From positions 10,470,988 to 10,534,987 of the forward strand of contig CAMTDV010000002.1 in assembly GCA_947069175.1 (NCBI GenBank): 64,000 bases of DNA. The letters run 5' to 3'. The first letter of the stretch is position 1; each line of letters begins with the position of its first letter. The position numbers were made by a program, and so were the translations under genes. This document shows positions 33,118-45,680 of this stretch, piece by piece. The notes under the pieces were generated by a model. It saw only the letters and a program-made list of their open reading frames with translations, was not told the DNA's origin and ran no database searches. The stretch is from Scalesia atractyloides (lineage: Eukaryota; Streptophyta; Magnoliopsida; Asterales; Asteraceae).

Positions 33118-36100
33118 CATGGTTTGAGTGAAATCAAGTACAAGAAGGTAAGTACTTGACCTCAAACCCGTGTGCTCTTGTGATTAAAGAACCGTACAAT
33201 CCAAGACTCGATTAAGATCCGAATGTGTAAATGAATGTAAGCATGTATATATTTATTCATATAGAGAAAACTAACTGAATTGTATATACAGGTTAAGCTT
33301 AAAGGATTGAGGAGAATGATCCAAGAATGCGGTCTAGGATGAATGCCAAAGCATGTAACTAGACAGATGGACCCCAGGTACACAATATTAATGTATATGG
33401 GTACCGGTTTTGAAGTAAAAAGGAAGAATCTCCTTGGGGAGGGTAAATATTAAGCAAAAGACAATAATACTACCTTGTTAAGGTTTCAAATATGTTGCAC
33501 GAACTAAAATCCCATTTCTTCGGACATAAGGCGATGACTATCATGAAGGCACGAAACTAGCATGTGGATTGCACACCTGGCCAGTACGCAAGAAGCATAC
33601 GACAATCGTGAAAGCATGATAATCAACGCATATATGTCCGATGGAGTTGGGAATAAATTTGACGTGCGGGTGAAAAGAGTCATTAAACTTTCAAGAAGTG
33701 AAAGGTAATGTATAAGAATGAAAATGTTTGAATCCGTAAGTAAGTACGGATCAAACAAGTAAGAATGTATAATGAGAATGAAAGTGTTTGAATCCGTAAG
33801 TAAGTACGGATCAAACAAGTAAGAATGTATAATAAAAATGAAATTGTTTGAAACCGTAAGTAAGTACGGATCAAACAAGTAAGAATGTATAATGAGAATG
33901 AAAATGTTCGAATCTGTAAGTAAGTTCGTACCAAACTGGTAAGAATGTAGGATAAGAATGGGAATGTTTAGAACTGTAAGCTCGAAACAAACAAGTAAAC
34001 GTTCCTTAAAGCAAATAATATTCAAGTTATGTTTTAAATCTGCATATTGTATACAAGAATGGTTAAAAGGGACAAATGAGTCGTGCGGGTCAAATGGTGC
34101 TCGCCATTTGAACCCGGTACTAAATGTTTTGGTTGTCAAGTTTTATGCTTATAGGTAAACGTAATGAATAGGCATGCTTTGCCACAAAATTGGAAGGAAA
34201 TGACCCTTGCAAGGTGTGGATAACGAGTTAATATGTTTGGACTTGCGTCAGGTATGTATAAAATGTTATGCTTTCGGTAGGAGCTTATGGCTAGACTAGA
34301 GTAGGATATGTCAAATTTGGGTAAAAGATTAGCCCAAGTGGAATGCACTGATGGATTCAAACATAAAAGAACGAAAAGAATAAATGGAAGGTTTGAATCC
34401 ATAAACGGAATTCAAATACAAAAGAAAGCAAAGCATGAGTGAAAGATTAATATCCGTAGGCAAATACGGGTCTAACACACAAGAGCAATATGTAAGAATG
34501 AGAAGACTGGAATTCTTAAGTAAGTAAGAACAAAACATTTGTGGGATAGATTAGGGGTAATTAATAAAACGTAAATAAGAATGTATTTATAGTTTAACAA
34601 CCTGAAAGGTCAACGAAGTTGAGATGATGTTTTTGTAAGCATGTTTGGTTTGGAGGTAAGTACAACACACACACCCCGAAATATGTAAACAATGAATAGT
34701 AAATGGCAGTTTGACCTAGAAGATTCAAAACTGTAGAAGTCGGTAAATAATTATTTACAAATTTTGAAAGTATTATGTAAAGAATGCAATGTGTAGTATA
34801 GATACCCATTAATAAGGGATTTACGAAGGAACATAGGTGAATTAACACCGAATACAATGAAGAATCGAGTGGGATTGGTATGTTAAAGAATGGTTATGTA
34901 TTAACCCGTTATGAACGAGTCGAATAAAGGAAAATAATATGTTAAAGAATGGTCATGTATTGACTCGTTAAGAATGGGTCAAACGGACTCATTATTTAAA
35001 GGAATCTAGAAAATGACTAGTATGCAAACAAGATAATTTGATAGACGCCATACCTGAAAGAATGTCAATGATATATGCTAATCCTTCATTTTATAGATAA
35101 AAATGGTAGAACTCTTGGTGAGTTAAGCTGGTAGAGTTGGAAAAGGATGTGCATGAGCGGAAACTCATCACATGGATGGGCGAAGTCAATTCAGTTCTAG
35201 CTTGGACTCATAAAGAAATGAGCCAATCCGGATGGCGGATCGATGATTAATGCAATAAAAGCAAGGTTAGTAAAATGTTTAACTCGTGAATTTAAGTATG
35301 AATTGGTAGATCGAATACGATATACGAATTAAGGAAATGAATGATATGATAAATGTGGTATGGAATGGAATGGTGACTTTTAACAGTCAACATAAGAAGA
35401 AATTCACGTCATATTAAGGAAATATTAAAATGCCTTGAGTAAAAAAAAATTTCGGGCATTGGATAGCACTCGTACGAAGAATTTGCACAACATAACTACA
35501 TATGTAGAATATTTAGTGCGTAAAGGGGGTAGGAAACAAAGTGACATTAATGAAATGATTCGATGCTAAACCTAAGGGCGTGCATAGTACAAGTAAAGGT
35601 AGAGAATGTAGAATGATGCTAAATCCTCGTATTGAGTATAGATAAGTAAGTATGAAAATGGTAATTATGTTGTAGTATTAATAAATACTTGAATGTTTAT
35701 GGTAATGCGTATTATCATACGTTTACCTCCCATGTGGATATGAAAGAAATTTGGAGCAACGTTAGTGAAGGGATGTAATGGTTTGCTCAAGATAAACAAG
35801 AATGAAATGCTAGTTACCTGATAATGCTCAACTTAATGAATATTGGTAAAATGAGTATGTAGATGGTTCAAATCGTTATGTGCCAACGAAGGTACCCAGA
35901 AAGAATGCTAATAATAGAACACTGAAATAAACTCAAAATGGGTACTCATGCGACTAAGCTAGAATGGAATACCATGTGTGACACACGTGTGAGATGGGAA
36001 TATGCTTGATAAATGTATGAAGGTCTTACTTTAATAAAGAAGGCAAGTACAAGACATATATTTATAGATGTGCGTAAAGGCTACTCCTTAATTGATCACA

Positions 36101-36199
36101 CATGTTTCGTGCTGAACTAAGCATCTTGAATAAATAGAATGAAAAGGTAAGAGTAGATTTGGTCTAGCAAGGAAGAAAGAGGTTTCGGGGACAAATCTT
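33118..36199 (+). other. Non-coding interior of the LARD
   Basis: No gag, protease, RT, RNase H or integrase motif in any frame. The DNA is rich in purine-rich words such as GAATG, TAAGTA and AACAAG. A 211-codon minus-strand frame (33504-34139) is explained by the 60-bp repeat within it. Confidence 0.7.
33711..34000 (+). repeat. 60-bp minisatellite in the LARD interior
   Basis: GTTTGAATCCGTAAGTAAG-type anchors at 33725, 33785, 33845, 33905 and (diverged) 33965, an exact 60-bp period. More diverged relatives occur near 34390, 34445 and 34505. The period is a multiple of three, so it makes a long repetitive minus-strand frame. Confidence 0.9.
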
Positions 36200-36217
36200 C
36201 TTTAAGGGGGGTAGATT
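36200..36217 (+). promoter_or_regulatory. Polypurine tract of the LARD
   Basis: TTTAAGGGGGGTAGATT directly precedes the TGTAACGCC start of the 3' LTR. It follows a TTTCGGGGACAAATC motif like those before other gypsy LTRs. Confidence 0.75.
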
Positions 36218-38487
36218 TGTAACGCCCCAAAACTCGAATGTTTACATTCGCCGTACGTTTTCATATGATAAAACACAAAAATGACTAGGTTATTTAACCT
36301 AGTTAAATAGTTTAGTCAAAACAAATAAAGAATGAATGTGGGACGATAATGAACAAGTAGTAAACATGTATGGCTGAATTAGGAGATTCGGATTAAAGTT
36401 TATATAAAATAGAATGTTCAGGAATTAGTGTGTGTGTGTTGGTGTGTGTATATGGGTGTGTCGACACACACACATGGAGAAGACAAGGGGAGTTCTCCCA
36501 ATCACCCAAAATCCAGAAATTGATTATAGAGTTGAGCTAAAAACACTTGCATGGTTGAAGATTTCTAATCATCTAAGGATGCAAGACATGAGGTAAGTTG
36601 TAGTTTGAGATTTCATAATCTTGTATGAAGTGGGTTATGTCTAATCCACGAAATTGAATGAAATTGATCATGGATATGTGTTAGAGTTACCATATAAAAC
36701 ATGGATTATGAAGAATTTTGAGTAATGTGATGACTAGAGGTAAAACCTACTTCTAGTGGTGAAGATGATGAAATAGGTGTTTCACTCATGTCAAATCCTT
36801 GTTTATATCATTGATGTGTATGTTACATGTAATGGATTGTAATTAAAAAGGTTGAGTATGGTATATAATTTAGTTGATTCAAGGGAAATTGATGAATTAT
36901 GCATGATCTTTAGTTAATTATGATAATCTATGATATGAACTAGTAGAAACATGCTTTGGATACTTGTACATAATGCTTTGTTGGTGGTACGCACACCAAG
37001 TGTTTGATAAAATGTCTAGTATAAGTTAGTATGTGAAATTATATGCTAAACAATGGATGAACATGTGTAGAGTTTGATAATGACATGATTGGCAATAATC
37101 AAACATGAAAAAATATATTGTAGAAGGATTTCGTAAGAATGTGTAGTTGATGGTATGATTGAGTAGAATTATGCATTAGGAATCTATACTCTATGCTTGA
37201 ATGATGTTGATATTATGTTAAATAGACCACCCTTGTATGTGTGATTAAGTAGGTGATCATGTGGTTGTAAGCATATTACATAAAGAGTATGAAATGTATA
37301 TAGTGTCTTTAATATAGTCTAATATGATGACACGAATATATGATGTTATGTCAAAAGTTCATATGATAAACGTTGACTTCTGAAAGTCAACTACGCATAA
37401 GAAGCATCGTTAGACTTGTTGTCACAATTGTAAGATTATAGAAAGTCATGCGGTATGTAATATATCAATATGTGTTATATGTGACGACATAATGAATTAT
37501 ATAAGTTTGAAAAGATGTGATTTTGGGTATATGCCTTATATTTGTTAAGATTGACTTATGAAAGTCAAATGTGAGTTATGCATTTGATTTGATCGTTAAT
37601 TTGTACAATCGTGTATGCTAACAAGAATGTGATTGCGATGACATGAAAGTATAGGGATCATGTCAAAATGGATGGAAGCATGGAAGGCTAACGGGTCAAG
37701 AGGAGGCAAGGTAACAAATGCTAAAACGGACGCTAAGGTAAGTGATTTCCGGAATCACTCTTTAAATACTTTAAGGGAAATGTTATATTTTAATTGTCGA
37801 GAAACTTGCGGGAACATAAGAACAATGGTTGTACTAAGACGAGTTTGACGGTAATGGGTTGATAATAGTCAACTAAATTGGAAGTTGTATGATATAATCC
37901 GAATGGGGCAAATCCATGTAGTAAGCTATCGTTTATATGACATAATTAAAGCACAATTTTGCTTGTGCACATGTAGAATTTATTGTTAAAGTGATACTGT
38001 GGTAGTGTAAAGAGGAACGGAACCTCGTTTAGATGTTACCTGTTTAATTGGAAATGAATCGGAATAGGCATGAACGAACGGACTCGAAACGGGTCAAATA
38101 AGTTGCAGCCCCAAATCAGCAGCAGCTGACCGTAGTGTACGGTAGATGACTTAGATTTTGGCAGAAAGTCCTCAGCGTAAGCTACGGTGAAAGGACCGTA
38201 GCTTATGGTAAGGAGTATCCGTTTTGGCAGAAATGGTTTATCATGAAGATATGTGGACGAAGATCGAGTCAAAGAGCAAGGATTGTATGGGAAGAGCAGT
38301 TCATAACTTGCAATATGTATTACATTTAGCAAGTCAATCAAAACGAACGTAATAAACACTTTCAAGAAAGTGTCCAAAATATTTATAAATGAACCTTTAA
38401 GTATGTTACAAATTCAATAAAGAAATAATTTTTAAGTCGGTATCTCCGTTGCGTTTATTATGGTGAAAACGTATTTAGGGCGTTACA
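36218..38487 (+). repeat. 3' LTR of the LARD, internally deleted
   Basis: 2270 bp. Matches 30032-33102 except for about 800 bp missing at about 38236, where TTTTGGCAGAAATGG is joined to TTATCATGAAGATATG. Confidence 0.9.
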
Positions 38488-38658
38488 CATGTGCATTTCT
38501 AATATTGGTAATGTAAAAAGTAGTGTATTACGGATAGTAGTGTAAATGAAAATGCAATTGTCTAATATTGGTAATGTATTATGGAATATGTCAAAAAATG
38601 ATACATATACACATGTGAATCGATAATTGTTACTCGAAAAAAATAGTTTTAGTGACGA

Positions 38659-38660
<2 letters not shown>

Positions 38661-38703
<43 letters not shown>

Positions 38704-38809
38704 GGTAGGGATCCTAAGAGAAGTCCATCCTATTTGAAAAACTTGAGAAGTATTCTGAACCACACATTTTTTACACAATCAATTAGCCTAGTGTTTTTAC
38801 ACGATCATA

Positions 38810-38867
<58 letters not shown>

Positions 38868-39179
38868 TTTAAAATAACAGCCGATTCAATAGTTGTATTA
38901 CCTAATTAATTAAAATGATAATTTCTTAGAAATACCAATTTAATTGGTTTTAATATTTCATAAATGCCAAAAAAATAGATAATTTCAATAATTTTATCTA
39001 ATAAGTATATCTATCATATTTAATGATTACCCTATTTTTGAATTTTAAATAGTAACTTTTATAAAGGAATTTATATATTTAATCAATTTCACTAATTCTT
39101 TAATTCACAATGATTATTAAAAATTATACAAAAATTCTTTAATAAATCTAATACAATTATAAAATCTGTAAAAATCGAT

Positions 39180-39214
<35 letters not shown>

Positions 39215-40206
39215 TTATCTGTTATAATCATGTATTTATAAATAATTAAAACATGTATAAACTCAGATAAATCCAAATTAAATTCATAAGTCCCCAATAA
39301 TTATGAAAAAATTACAAAAATTCCATAGTGTTTACATAACCCGAAATTATCAGTAAAAATATTTATGGAATTAATTTATGATTATCTTGTATTTTTAATT
39401 CATTTTTCGAATGATTAAAACATGAATAATTCACCATAAATCGAAATGATGTCTAAAAATTCCCAAAAAAATTACACAAAACATATTTACATGATATTTA
39501 ACAGTATTCTACTTTCAATTACCCGAAAAGTCTCAAATTCTATGAATGAAGAACCCTAATTTCAACTATAATTAAACTCTAATAAATGAGCCTTCTATCA
39601 TTGAAATTGATAGAGAACTTTTGTAGAGGATGAAAACCAAGCACAATGGGCTTTGGAATTACCTGAAAACGTTGAGAATTGAAGGAGAAATCGTCAGTTG
39701 AAGTTACGAGCCCTAATCTTGAAATTGATCAAATCCACGAGTTGTGGTTGATGAAAATTGGATAGGGTTGAGGGTTTTCGCGTGAAAAAGTGTAAGGATC
39801 ATCATGGTGTAGATTATAAAGCTCAATTTTGAAGAATTCACATTGATCAGTTCGAGCTCCATGATGTGTATTAAAGGTGTTTAAATTTTGATTATTCTAC
39901 ATCCATTCGTATGGGATTTAAACAATTATTCACCAAATATTATCTTGTCCATTAAAACTGATCGCCTAGGATCAATAGGTTGTCGAAACATCATGTTTAT
40001 GACAAGTTAAGGCGAGTTGATTGGGTTCGGTTACGTTCTCATCAAGTTTCAAAGAAGAAGGGACTTTTTATGGATGTTATAATCTAGGTTCATCCTTATG
40101 ATCGAAACTCTGATGATTATCTGTGGTCCATCTTTCTTTCTAAAATGAGTTTTTTAATCTTAAAAAAGACCATATTTTCTCATCCTTAACTTGAGTAAAT
40201 TCCTAT
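38661..40206. other. (TA)n tracts and AT-rich DNA, no gene
   Basis: (TA)n at about 38661-38700, 38815-38861 and 39182-39210. Between the first two lies a 115-bp insert-like piece (AGGGATCCTAAGAGAAGTCC start). 39540-39860 reads like an old LTR or leader region in minus orientation; no ends found. Confidence 0.4.
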
Positions 40207-40526
40207 GCAGCTAATATATCAGCGATATATCGGTCCCCTAGTAAAATATCGGTGCAGAATATTGGCACCAATATTTCTGGCGATATTGACGGATATATCA
40301 CTGATTTTCCCAGTATAAGTACCTTTCTTTTTAGTTCTACCATTCCTCTTTCTTCTTGATATTGTTATTAGTGTTTTAAGTCTTAATTGTAATTGCTACA
40401 GTTAACTGATAGTGTTCTAAGTCTTAACCAGTTCGCTACAACTGTTCGTGTTTTGCAAGTTGCAAAAGGTTAATTTGTTCATGGTTGGAGAGTATACTCA
40501 ATTGTAAGTGTTATAAATATATATAT

Positions 40527-40914
40527 GGTGGGAGTTGGCTACAAAGTCCATTTTTCCCAAAAAGTTTAAAAAGTCATAAAACACCATAAAACACACTCAA
40601 AACCCACAAATAACAAAGTGAAGATTACTAAAACGCTTTTGTGGGTTTTGTGTTGTGTTTTGGATGATAAGACTTTAATTATCTAATGACAAACATTAGT
40701 GTGTTTTATCATATTGTGTTTTTTATTCATAGTTCAACGATGGTGTGTTTGACGTTTTTATGGACTGTCAGGGTTTGAATATTGTGTTTTAGTGATCTTC
40801 ACTCTGTTATTTGTGGGTTTTGAGTGTGTTTTATGGCTGAAATTGTGGTGTTTTATGACTTTGTATACTTTGTAGGAAAAATGGACTTTGTAGCCGAACC
40901 CCATCCTATATATA
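40527..40914. mobile_element. Foldback element family B
   Basis: About 390 bp with long inverted arms: the left arm GGCTACAAAGTCCATTTTTC, AAAGTCATAAAACACC and AAAACACACTCAAAACCCAC mirrors the right arm back to GAAAAATGGACTTTGTAGCC. Arms exceed 100 bp with interruptions. Flanked on both sides by TATATATA. Confidence 0.75.
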
Positions 40915-40960
40915 TGTGTGTATATATATAAATATATATATATATATGTGTGTATATATA

Positions 40961-41944
40961 TAGGGTAGGGTTTATGCGAGAACCACCTTGTTGAGAGAAT
41001 CACGAGAACCAATGTGAACACAAAAAATACCTAAAAATCTAAAAAACACATTTTTTTATATTTTTTTAAAAAAATCGCTATATTTCGTCACTAAAAACAT
41101 TTTTTTCGAGTAACAATTATTGATTCACATGTGCATATGTACCATTTCTTTGACAAATTCCGTAATACATTACCAGTAGTAAACAATTACACTTTCATTT
41201 ACACTATCATCCGTAATACACTACTTTTTACATTACCAATATTAAAAATCCACATGCACATCATTACGTATAACCATGTTATAACATGTTTTGTTACAAA
41301 AAGTAAGTTTGTGATTTTGAATGATAAAGTAGGCCCATATACATGTTGTTTGGTTAGTTATATCTAGTTATTAATGGTTTGGTTATGTTTATCACTTTCT
41401 GTTGAAATATGTTGTTTGAATTGTATGAAGGGTGTTGATGTACATGTTCATAAAGTGAAAATATTATACACATTGGTAATGGTACTGTATTATGGATGAT
41501 AGGAGGTAATCGTATTATATTATGGATGGTATGAGGTAATGGTAGGTATTATGGATGGTATGATAGATGAAAGGGAAAGTGCATTCAAAGTATTGTACGA
41601 AAACACAATATATTATGTTCATACATATAGATGCATATGTGCACTTCTAATATTGGTAATGTAAAAAATAGTGTACTATGGTTGGTAGTGTGAATGAAAG
41701 TGTAATTGTCTAGTATGGTAATGTATTACGGAACTTGTCAAAGAAATGATACATATGCATATGTGCATGGATAATTGTTACTCGATTTTTTTGTTATTTT
41801 TTAGTGACAAAATATAGCGATTTTAAAAAATATATATATTAAAAAAATTGTGTTTTTTCAGATTTTTAAGGTATTTTTAGTTGTGTTCACATTGGCTCTC
41901 TCGGTTCTTGCAATAAAGGGTGATTCCTAACGGATCATTCTCCT
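40961..41944. mobile_element. Foldback element family A, copy 2 (intact)
   Basis: About 985 bp. The left arm (AGGGTAGGGTTTATGCGAG, ACCAATGTGAACACA, CGCTATATTTCGTCACTAAA, TTCGAGTAACAATTATTGA) is mirrored on the right, ending AGGGTGATTCCTAACGGATC near 41930. (TA)n lies on both sides. It has the same internal GGTAATG tandem repeat as copy 1. No transposase frame. Confidence 0.8.
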
Positions 41945-42050
41945 ATATATATATATATACACATACAAATTCAGCATGATATTTCCCGCTACGATTACCG
42001 ATATCTCAAATATTGGTTCTTGACCGATATCCGATTGATTTTTTACGGCT

Positions 42051-43340
42051 TAACTACATAGGTAAATTCTTTAGCCTCTCGATCAAATTTTCTTCTTGAT
42101 GATAATCTTTGTAAAGAGATCAGTTGTCTATTCAAACTGTTTATGAAGTTCTTCCTATAATAAGATCTTGGTTTTTCTTCAACACTTACTAGTTTTAGAA
42201 GATAGGTTCTGACACGCTGTAGAAACCCCATATATCGACTTTGAACGGTTGTGAACGAACTGAAGGGTTATTAAAGGTTGTTTGGAGGATTAACACGCGA
42301 AAAGATGCATAAATCTAACCTTGTGCCCCCCGGTTTCTTTCTTTACAGTTTTCTTGTTTTAAACTTGTTACTCATGATGTTTTTAGTATTTTAGTTAGTT
42401 TTGTTCAATATGTCCGCCTAAACATCATCATACATGTTCGGATGTGATGATTCGTTGAAAGTTTTAATGTTTGGTTTGTTTATGTAGTACGATTTCAGTT
42501 TTTTTATTTATGGGTTTAATCTTAAGATGTGTTTGATTGCATGTTACGTATAGATTATGATGTTGAGTGGTGTGGTTGACATTAGTGGATTTAGAAGAAA
42601 AGTTGAGTGGTAGCACGAGCTATTTTTTCAGGAGTAGACGATACATAAAACGAAGAAGAAAAAATTGCACTAAAAATGTACTTCGCCAAGAAAGTTGAGG
42701 GTAGCGTGGGCTACCTCTTAACCTATGCTAGATCAGCCCCTGGTGGTTGAGTTGGTCACTTTATGAGGTTATTCTTGTTAGATTCGATTCTTCTATCTCT
42801 AGCTTATGTTAATGTCCATTAACTTAGAGCTTGAAACAATAAACGATAATAGACAAATTAATAACATATTTGGTAAAACATGTGAGCTACCTACGGAAGG
42901 ATTTGATTGCGAGGATATGGAAACTCGTTAAGGTTTTGCTATTTGGTTGATCTTGATTAGTTCGTAAGTCGCAATGTTCATTGATTAATCTCGAACCCAA
43001 CCTACAAACCGTAAGTCATAAGAATCCGAAACAAAACTAGTTTTGCTAAAATTGGTCTCATTGTGTGTCTATAACTTCCATTTCTTGTTTGGTAGGATTA
43101 ACCTTAACTGATACTAATCCATCTTAGCACTTCGTACGCTAGTGTCAAATCGTACGCTAATGTCAAGTTTGATCTTGAGATAGTTACTTGGACAATGTCA
43201 TTCATCTGTATCATTCTTCGATGATTCAAATCTGGATATTTATTCTTTTATAAACCATGATTTTCTAAAACAACTTTCATTTGCTTTTTCTAGTCTTTAA
43301 TTCTGCTTTTATGACCCACTTCGTTTACATATGTTACATA
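42051..43340. other. No gene; one dispersed repeat
   Basis: 42583-42745 is a diverged copy of the GGGGTAGC/CGGA dispersed family (GTTGAGTGGTAGCACGAGC, GAGGGTAGCGTGGGCTACC). The rest is unremarkable AT-rich DNA; a 62-codon minus-strand frame (42043-42231) has no family resemblance. Confidence 0.4.
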
Positions 43341-43890
43341 GTGGAGAGTTCAATGAGAAGAAAATTTTTGTAAGAATAAAAAGAATAACGTTTAAACCAA
43401 TAGAAATTCTCCATTTACTTCATTTAATGTGTGTATTTAATATTATTAAAAAGGACACATAGGTAAATCTATAATTGTCATTAATTAGCTAATTAATTAA
43501 ACTTGTAACTCATTTTTTTAATACACTCTTTCAAGATAAAATAATTTTTGGTGAAGGACAATTTTCGACATGTGTAGGATAAATTTTAGTATGTGTAGAA
43601 TAAATTTTAAAATGTGTAGGGTAAATTTACATGTGTGTAGGATAAATTCCGATAAATGTAAGACATATGTAGGATAAATTTTGAAAATGTGTAGGGTAAA
43701 TTTACATGTGTGTAGGTTAAATTCCGATAAGTGTTATGTAGGATAAATTTTAAAAATGTATAGGATAAAATGTTTTTGATTTATTAATTAAAGATAACAC
43801 AATTAATGAGATGAGTTTAAACTATTTTACCATTATGTCCTTTCTTCTTTTTCTTCTCATATTGAATTTCTTCTCAAATGAACATTCCCC
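43341..43890. mobile_element. Foldback element family C, copy 1
   Basis: About 550 bp, start GGAGAGTTCAATGAGAAG and end TTCTTCTCAAATGAACATTCCCC, which are inverted relatives. Internal tandem words GTGTAGGATAAATTTTAAAA and GTGTAGGGTAAATTTACATG repeat about six times. Copy 2 is at 47691-48159. Confidence 0.7.
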
Positions 43891-44399
43891 GTATTACATA
43901 TTCATAAACTAACTTAGTACTTAAATCCACCATGTTTATGTTTATTGATTGATACTCAGTAATTTACCCTAGTTATACTATATAAAGATAGGTTTGTTTG
44001 CCTCTCACGTATATAGTTAGTATTTTAGATGATTTACCTTTAAAACTAGTATGTACAATTCAGTAATATTTTTGTTTTACTATGAGTATATATGAAAAGA
44101 CTATTAAAAATGAAGAAAATAAAGAAATAGGTAAAAGGTACAAGATACCTCTTAATCACATAAATCACACATATGGTTTCTTAAATTTATGAAATTAGTC
44201 ACCATTAGTGTATCTAGAAAATCTTCATAGGGTAACGTTTTATAAAAAAAAGGTAACAAAATCAAAAAAAACGTCAAAAAATCAAATTTTTTCCAAAATT
44301 TACACTACCGCCGGAGCGTTAAGGGATAACGGAAGCTATCCCTTCCCCTAAGGTAAGTCCGCCCCGATTAGTCACACGGTTTAATCAACAAATAAGATA
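43891..44399. other. No gene; fragments of dispersed repeats
   Basis: 44140-44215 is a partial copy of the family at 44400-44830. 44310-44365 (GGGATAACGGAAGCTATCCC, GTCCGCCCCGA) resembles the end of the CGGA dispersed family. Confidence 0.4.
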
Positions 44400-44830
44400 A
44401 AAGAAATAGATAAAAGGTCCAAAAAATACCTATAAATCACGTAAATCGCACATATGGTTTCTTCAATTTCTGAAATTAGTCCCATGATTCATTAATTATG
44501 GAAATAAATGGTATGTAAAGCCATCACATGCTCCTCACAAGATTCGTTTATTATGGATTTAACCTCTTTCCTAAATGACGTTATATTTTGACTATCACAA
44601 CCATCACATGCCCTATACATAAGGGTAATTATTTCTTTTCATCTCTTCTCCTTCCCTCCCTCTTCCGATAGAGAGTCTTATACCTCATTCCCTTTATTTA
44701 ATATTAGAGGCTAGCTTCATCTAGGACTTGCTTGTTAGATCTATATGTACAAAACACAATATATAACAATGCTTCAATTTGTCAACTTATCTTATCTCAT
44801 TCCATTAATTATAATATTAGATGCTATTTT
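44400..44830. repeat. Unnamed dispersed repeat R, copy 1
   Basis: Shared order of phrases with 45225-45680 and 51345-51640: AATCGCACATATGG or CACACTTACGG, GAAATTAGTCCCATGATTC, CATCACATG..CCTCACA, TTCGTTTATTATGGA, TTTTCATCTCTTCTCC, then ATAGA(T/G)..TCTTAT. No terminal structure or coding frame is evident. Confidence 0.55.
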
Positions 44831-45224
44831 TACACATCAGCATCTTAATTTTGATGAGTGATTTTTAGTTTTACATTCATACGAAATCAAGATAATCATA
44901 AATTAAAAGTTTGACATTGATTTTTAATGCTTCAATAAATCTAAACACAAATCCGAAGTAACTCGGTGTGAAAAACAGTGGTTTTTAACACACTATACCA
45001 CCAAATGATAGGTATACTTTCCTAATTGTATGTAGTTATGTAGAAATATAAACCATTTTTATAAATTTAAAACTACGATTTGTGTCAAAATTCTTAAAAA
45101 CTATATACACATTCCCACACATCACTTATCGGATAAATTTTCTGTTTAAGAACTGTGTGCCAAAGAGTAAATTCAACATATAAGCCCGGTTTTTTGGGGC
45201 GTTTCAGATGGGTATAACATTCTA
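44831..45224. other. AT-rich DNA, no gene
   Basis: Nothing beyond simple AT-rich sequence between two copies of repeat R. Confidence 0.4.
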
Positions 45225-45680
45225 TTTAGAGTAAATTATGTAAATCGCACTTATTGTTTCATGATTTTTTCAATTTAGAGTAAATTACAAAGCCATCATA
45301 TTCCCCTCACATCATTCGTTTCTCGTTTATTGCAAAAACGAGCACTCATATACTTTAAAGCCATCATATTCCCCTCACATTATTCATATACTACATACTT
45401 AACCACTTTCTGAAACGACACTATATTGTTAGTATCAAAGGCATCACATACCCCTCACAAAAGCGTATTTATGTCCTTTCATCTCTCCATCTCTCTTAAT
45501 AGATGAAATCTATTTCTTATTTTCTCTCTTAAAAATTATATCCAAACTTTATATAGGACAGATGTGTAGAATCTACATGTACAAAATACAATATCCAACA
45601 ATGTTGCTATTTGAAATTTTCTTATCCTACTCCATAAATTATAACAATAGATACAATGTTTAGCACATCAACATACAAAT
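45225..45680. repeat. Unnamed dispersed repeat R, copy 2
   Basis: Same phrase order as copy 1, with an internal duplication of AAAGCCATCATATTCCCCTCAC (positions about 45288 and 45357). Confidence 0.55.

Larger units (their letters stand above)
30032..38487 (+). mobile_element. Large non-autonomous LTR element (LARD type) with target duplication
   Basis: LTRs 30032-33102 and 36218-38487 both start TGTAACGCCCCAAAAC and end TTACA. The 5-bp duplication CATGT is perfect (30027-30031 and 38488-38492). A perfect Met-type primer site follows the left LTR and a G-rich purine tract precedes the right. The 3.1 kb interior has no gag or pol frame, so every protein must come from another element. The right LTR lacks about 800 bp present in the left (about 32055-32850 of the left), so the LTRs differ in length but match closely elsewhere. 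Confidence 0.9.
29338..38660. mobile_element. Foldback element family A, copy 1, split by the LARD
   Basis: The left part 29338-30031 and right part 38488-38660 together match the intact copy at 40961-41944: AGGGTAGGGT start, GAACC boxes, CGTCACTAAAAA, CGAGTAACTATTATCGATTC and their inverted counterparts on the right. The 30032-38487 retrotransposon interrupts it and duplicates CATGT. The interior holds about four tandem units of a 32-33 bp GGTAATG...TATTATGGATGGTA repeat (29832-29945). The outer right terminal repeat is truncated at a (TA)n tract. Confidence 0.75.
40207..42050. repeat. ATATCGG repeat interrupted by two foldback elements
   Basis: GATATATCGGTCCC (40217) to CGATATTGACGGATATATC (40284) on the left and GATTACCGATATCTC (41990) to GACCGATATCCG (42018) on the right look like two halves of one dispersed repeat. 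The foldback elements at 40527-40914 and 40961-41944 lie between them. Reconstructing it as one element is inference. Confidence 0.35.

Noticed and set aside
33504..34139. 211-codon minus-strand frame with repeated Tyr/Leu/Ile motifs
   Set aside because: It is the translation of the 60-bp minisatellite (period a multiple of three) in a non-coding LARD interior; no domain and no close copy elsewhere.
38659..38877. 72-codon frame of alternating Tyr and Ile
   Set aside because: Direct translation of (TA)n microsatellites.
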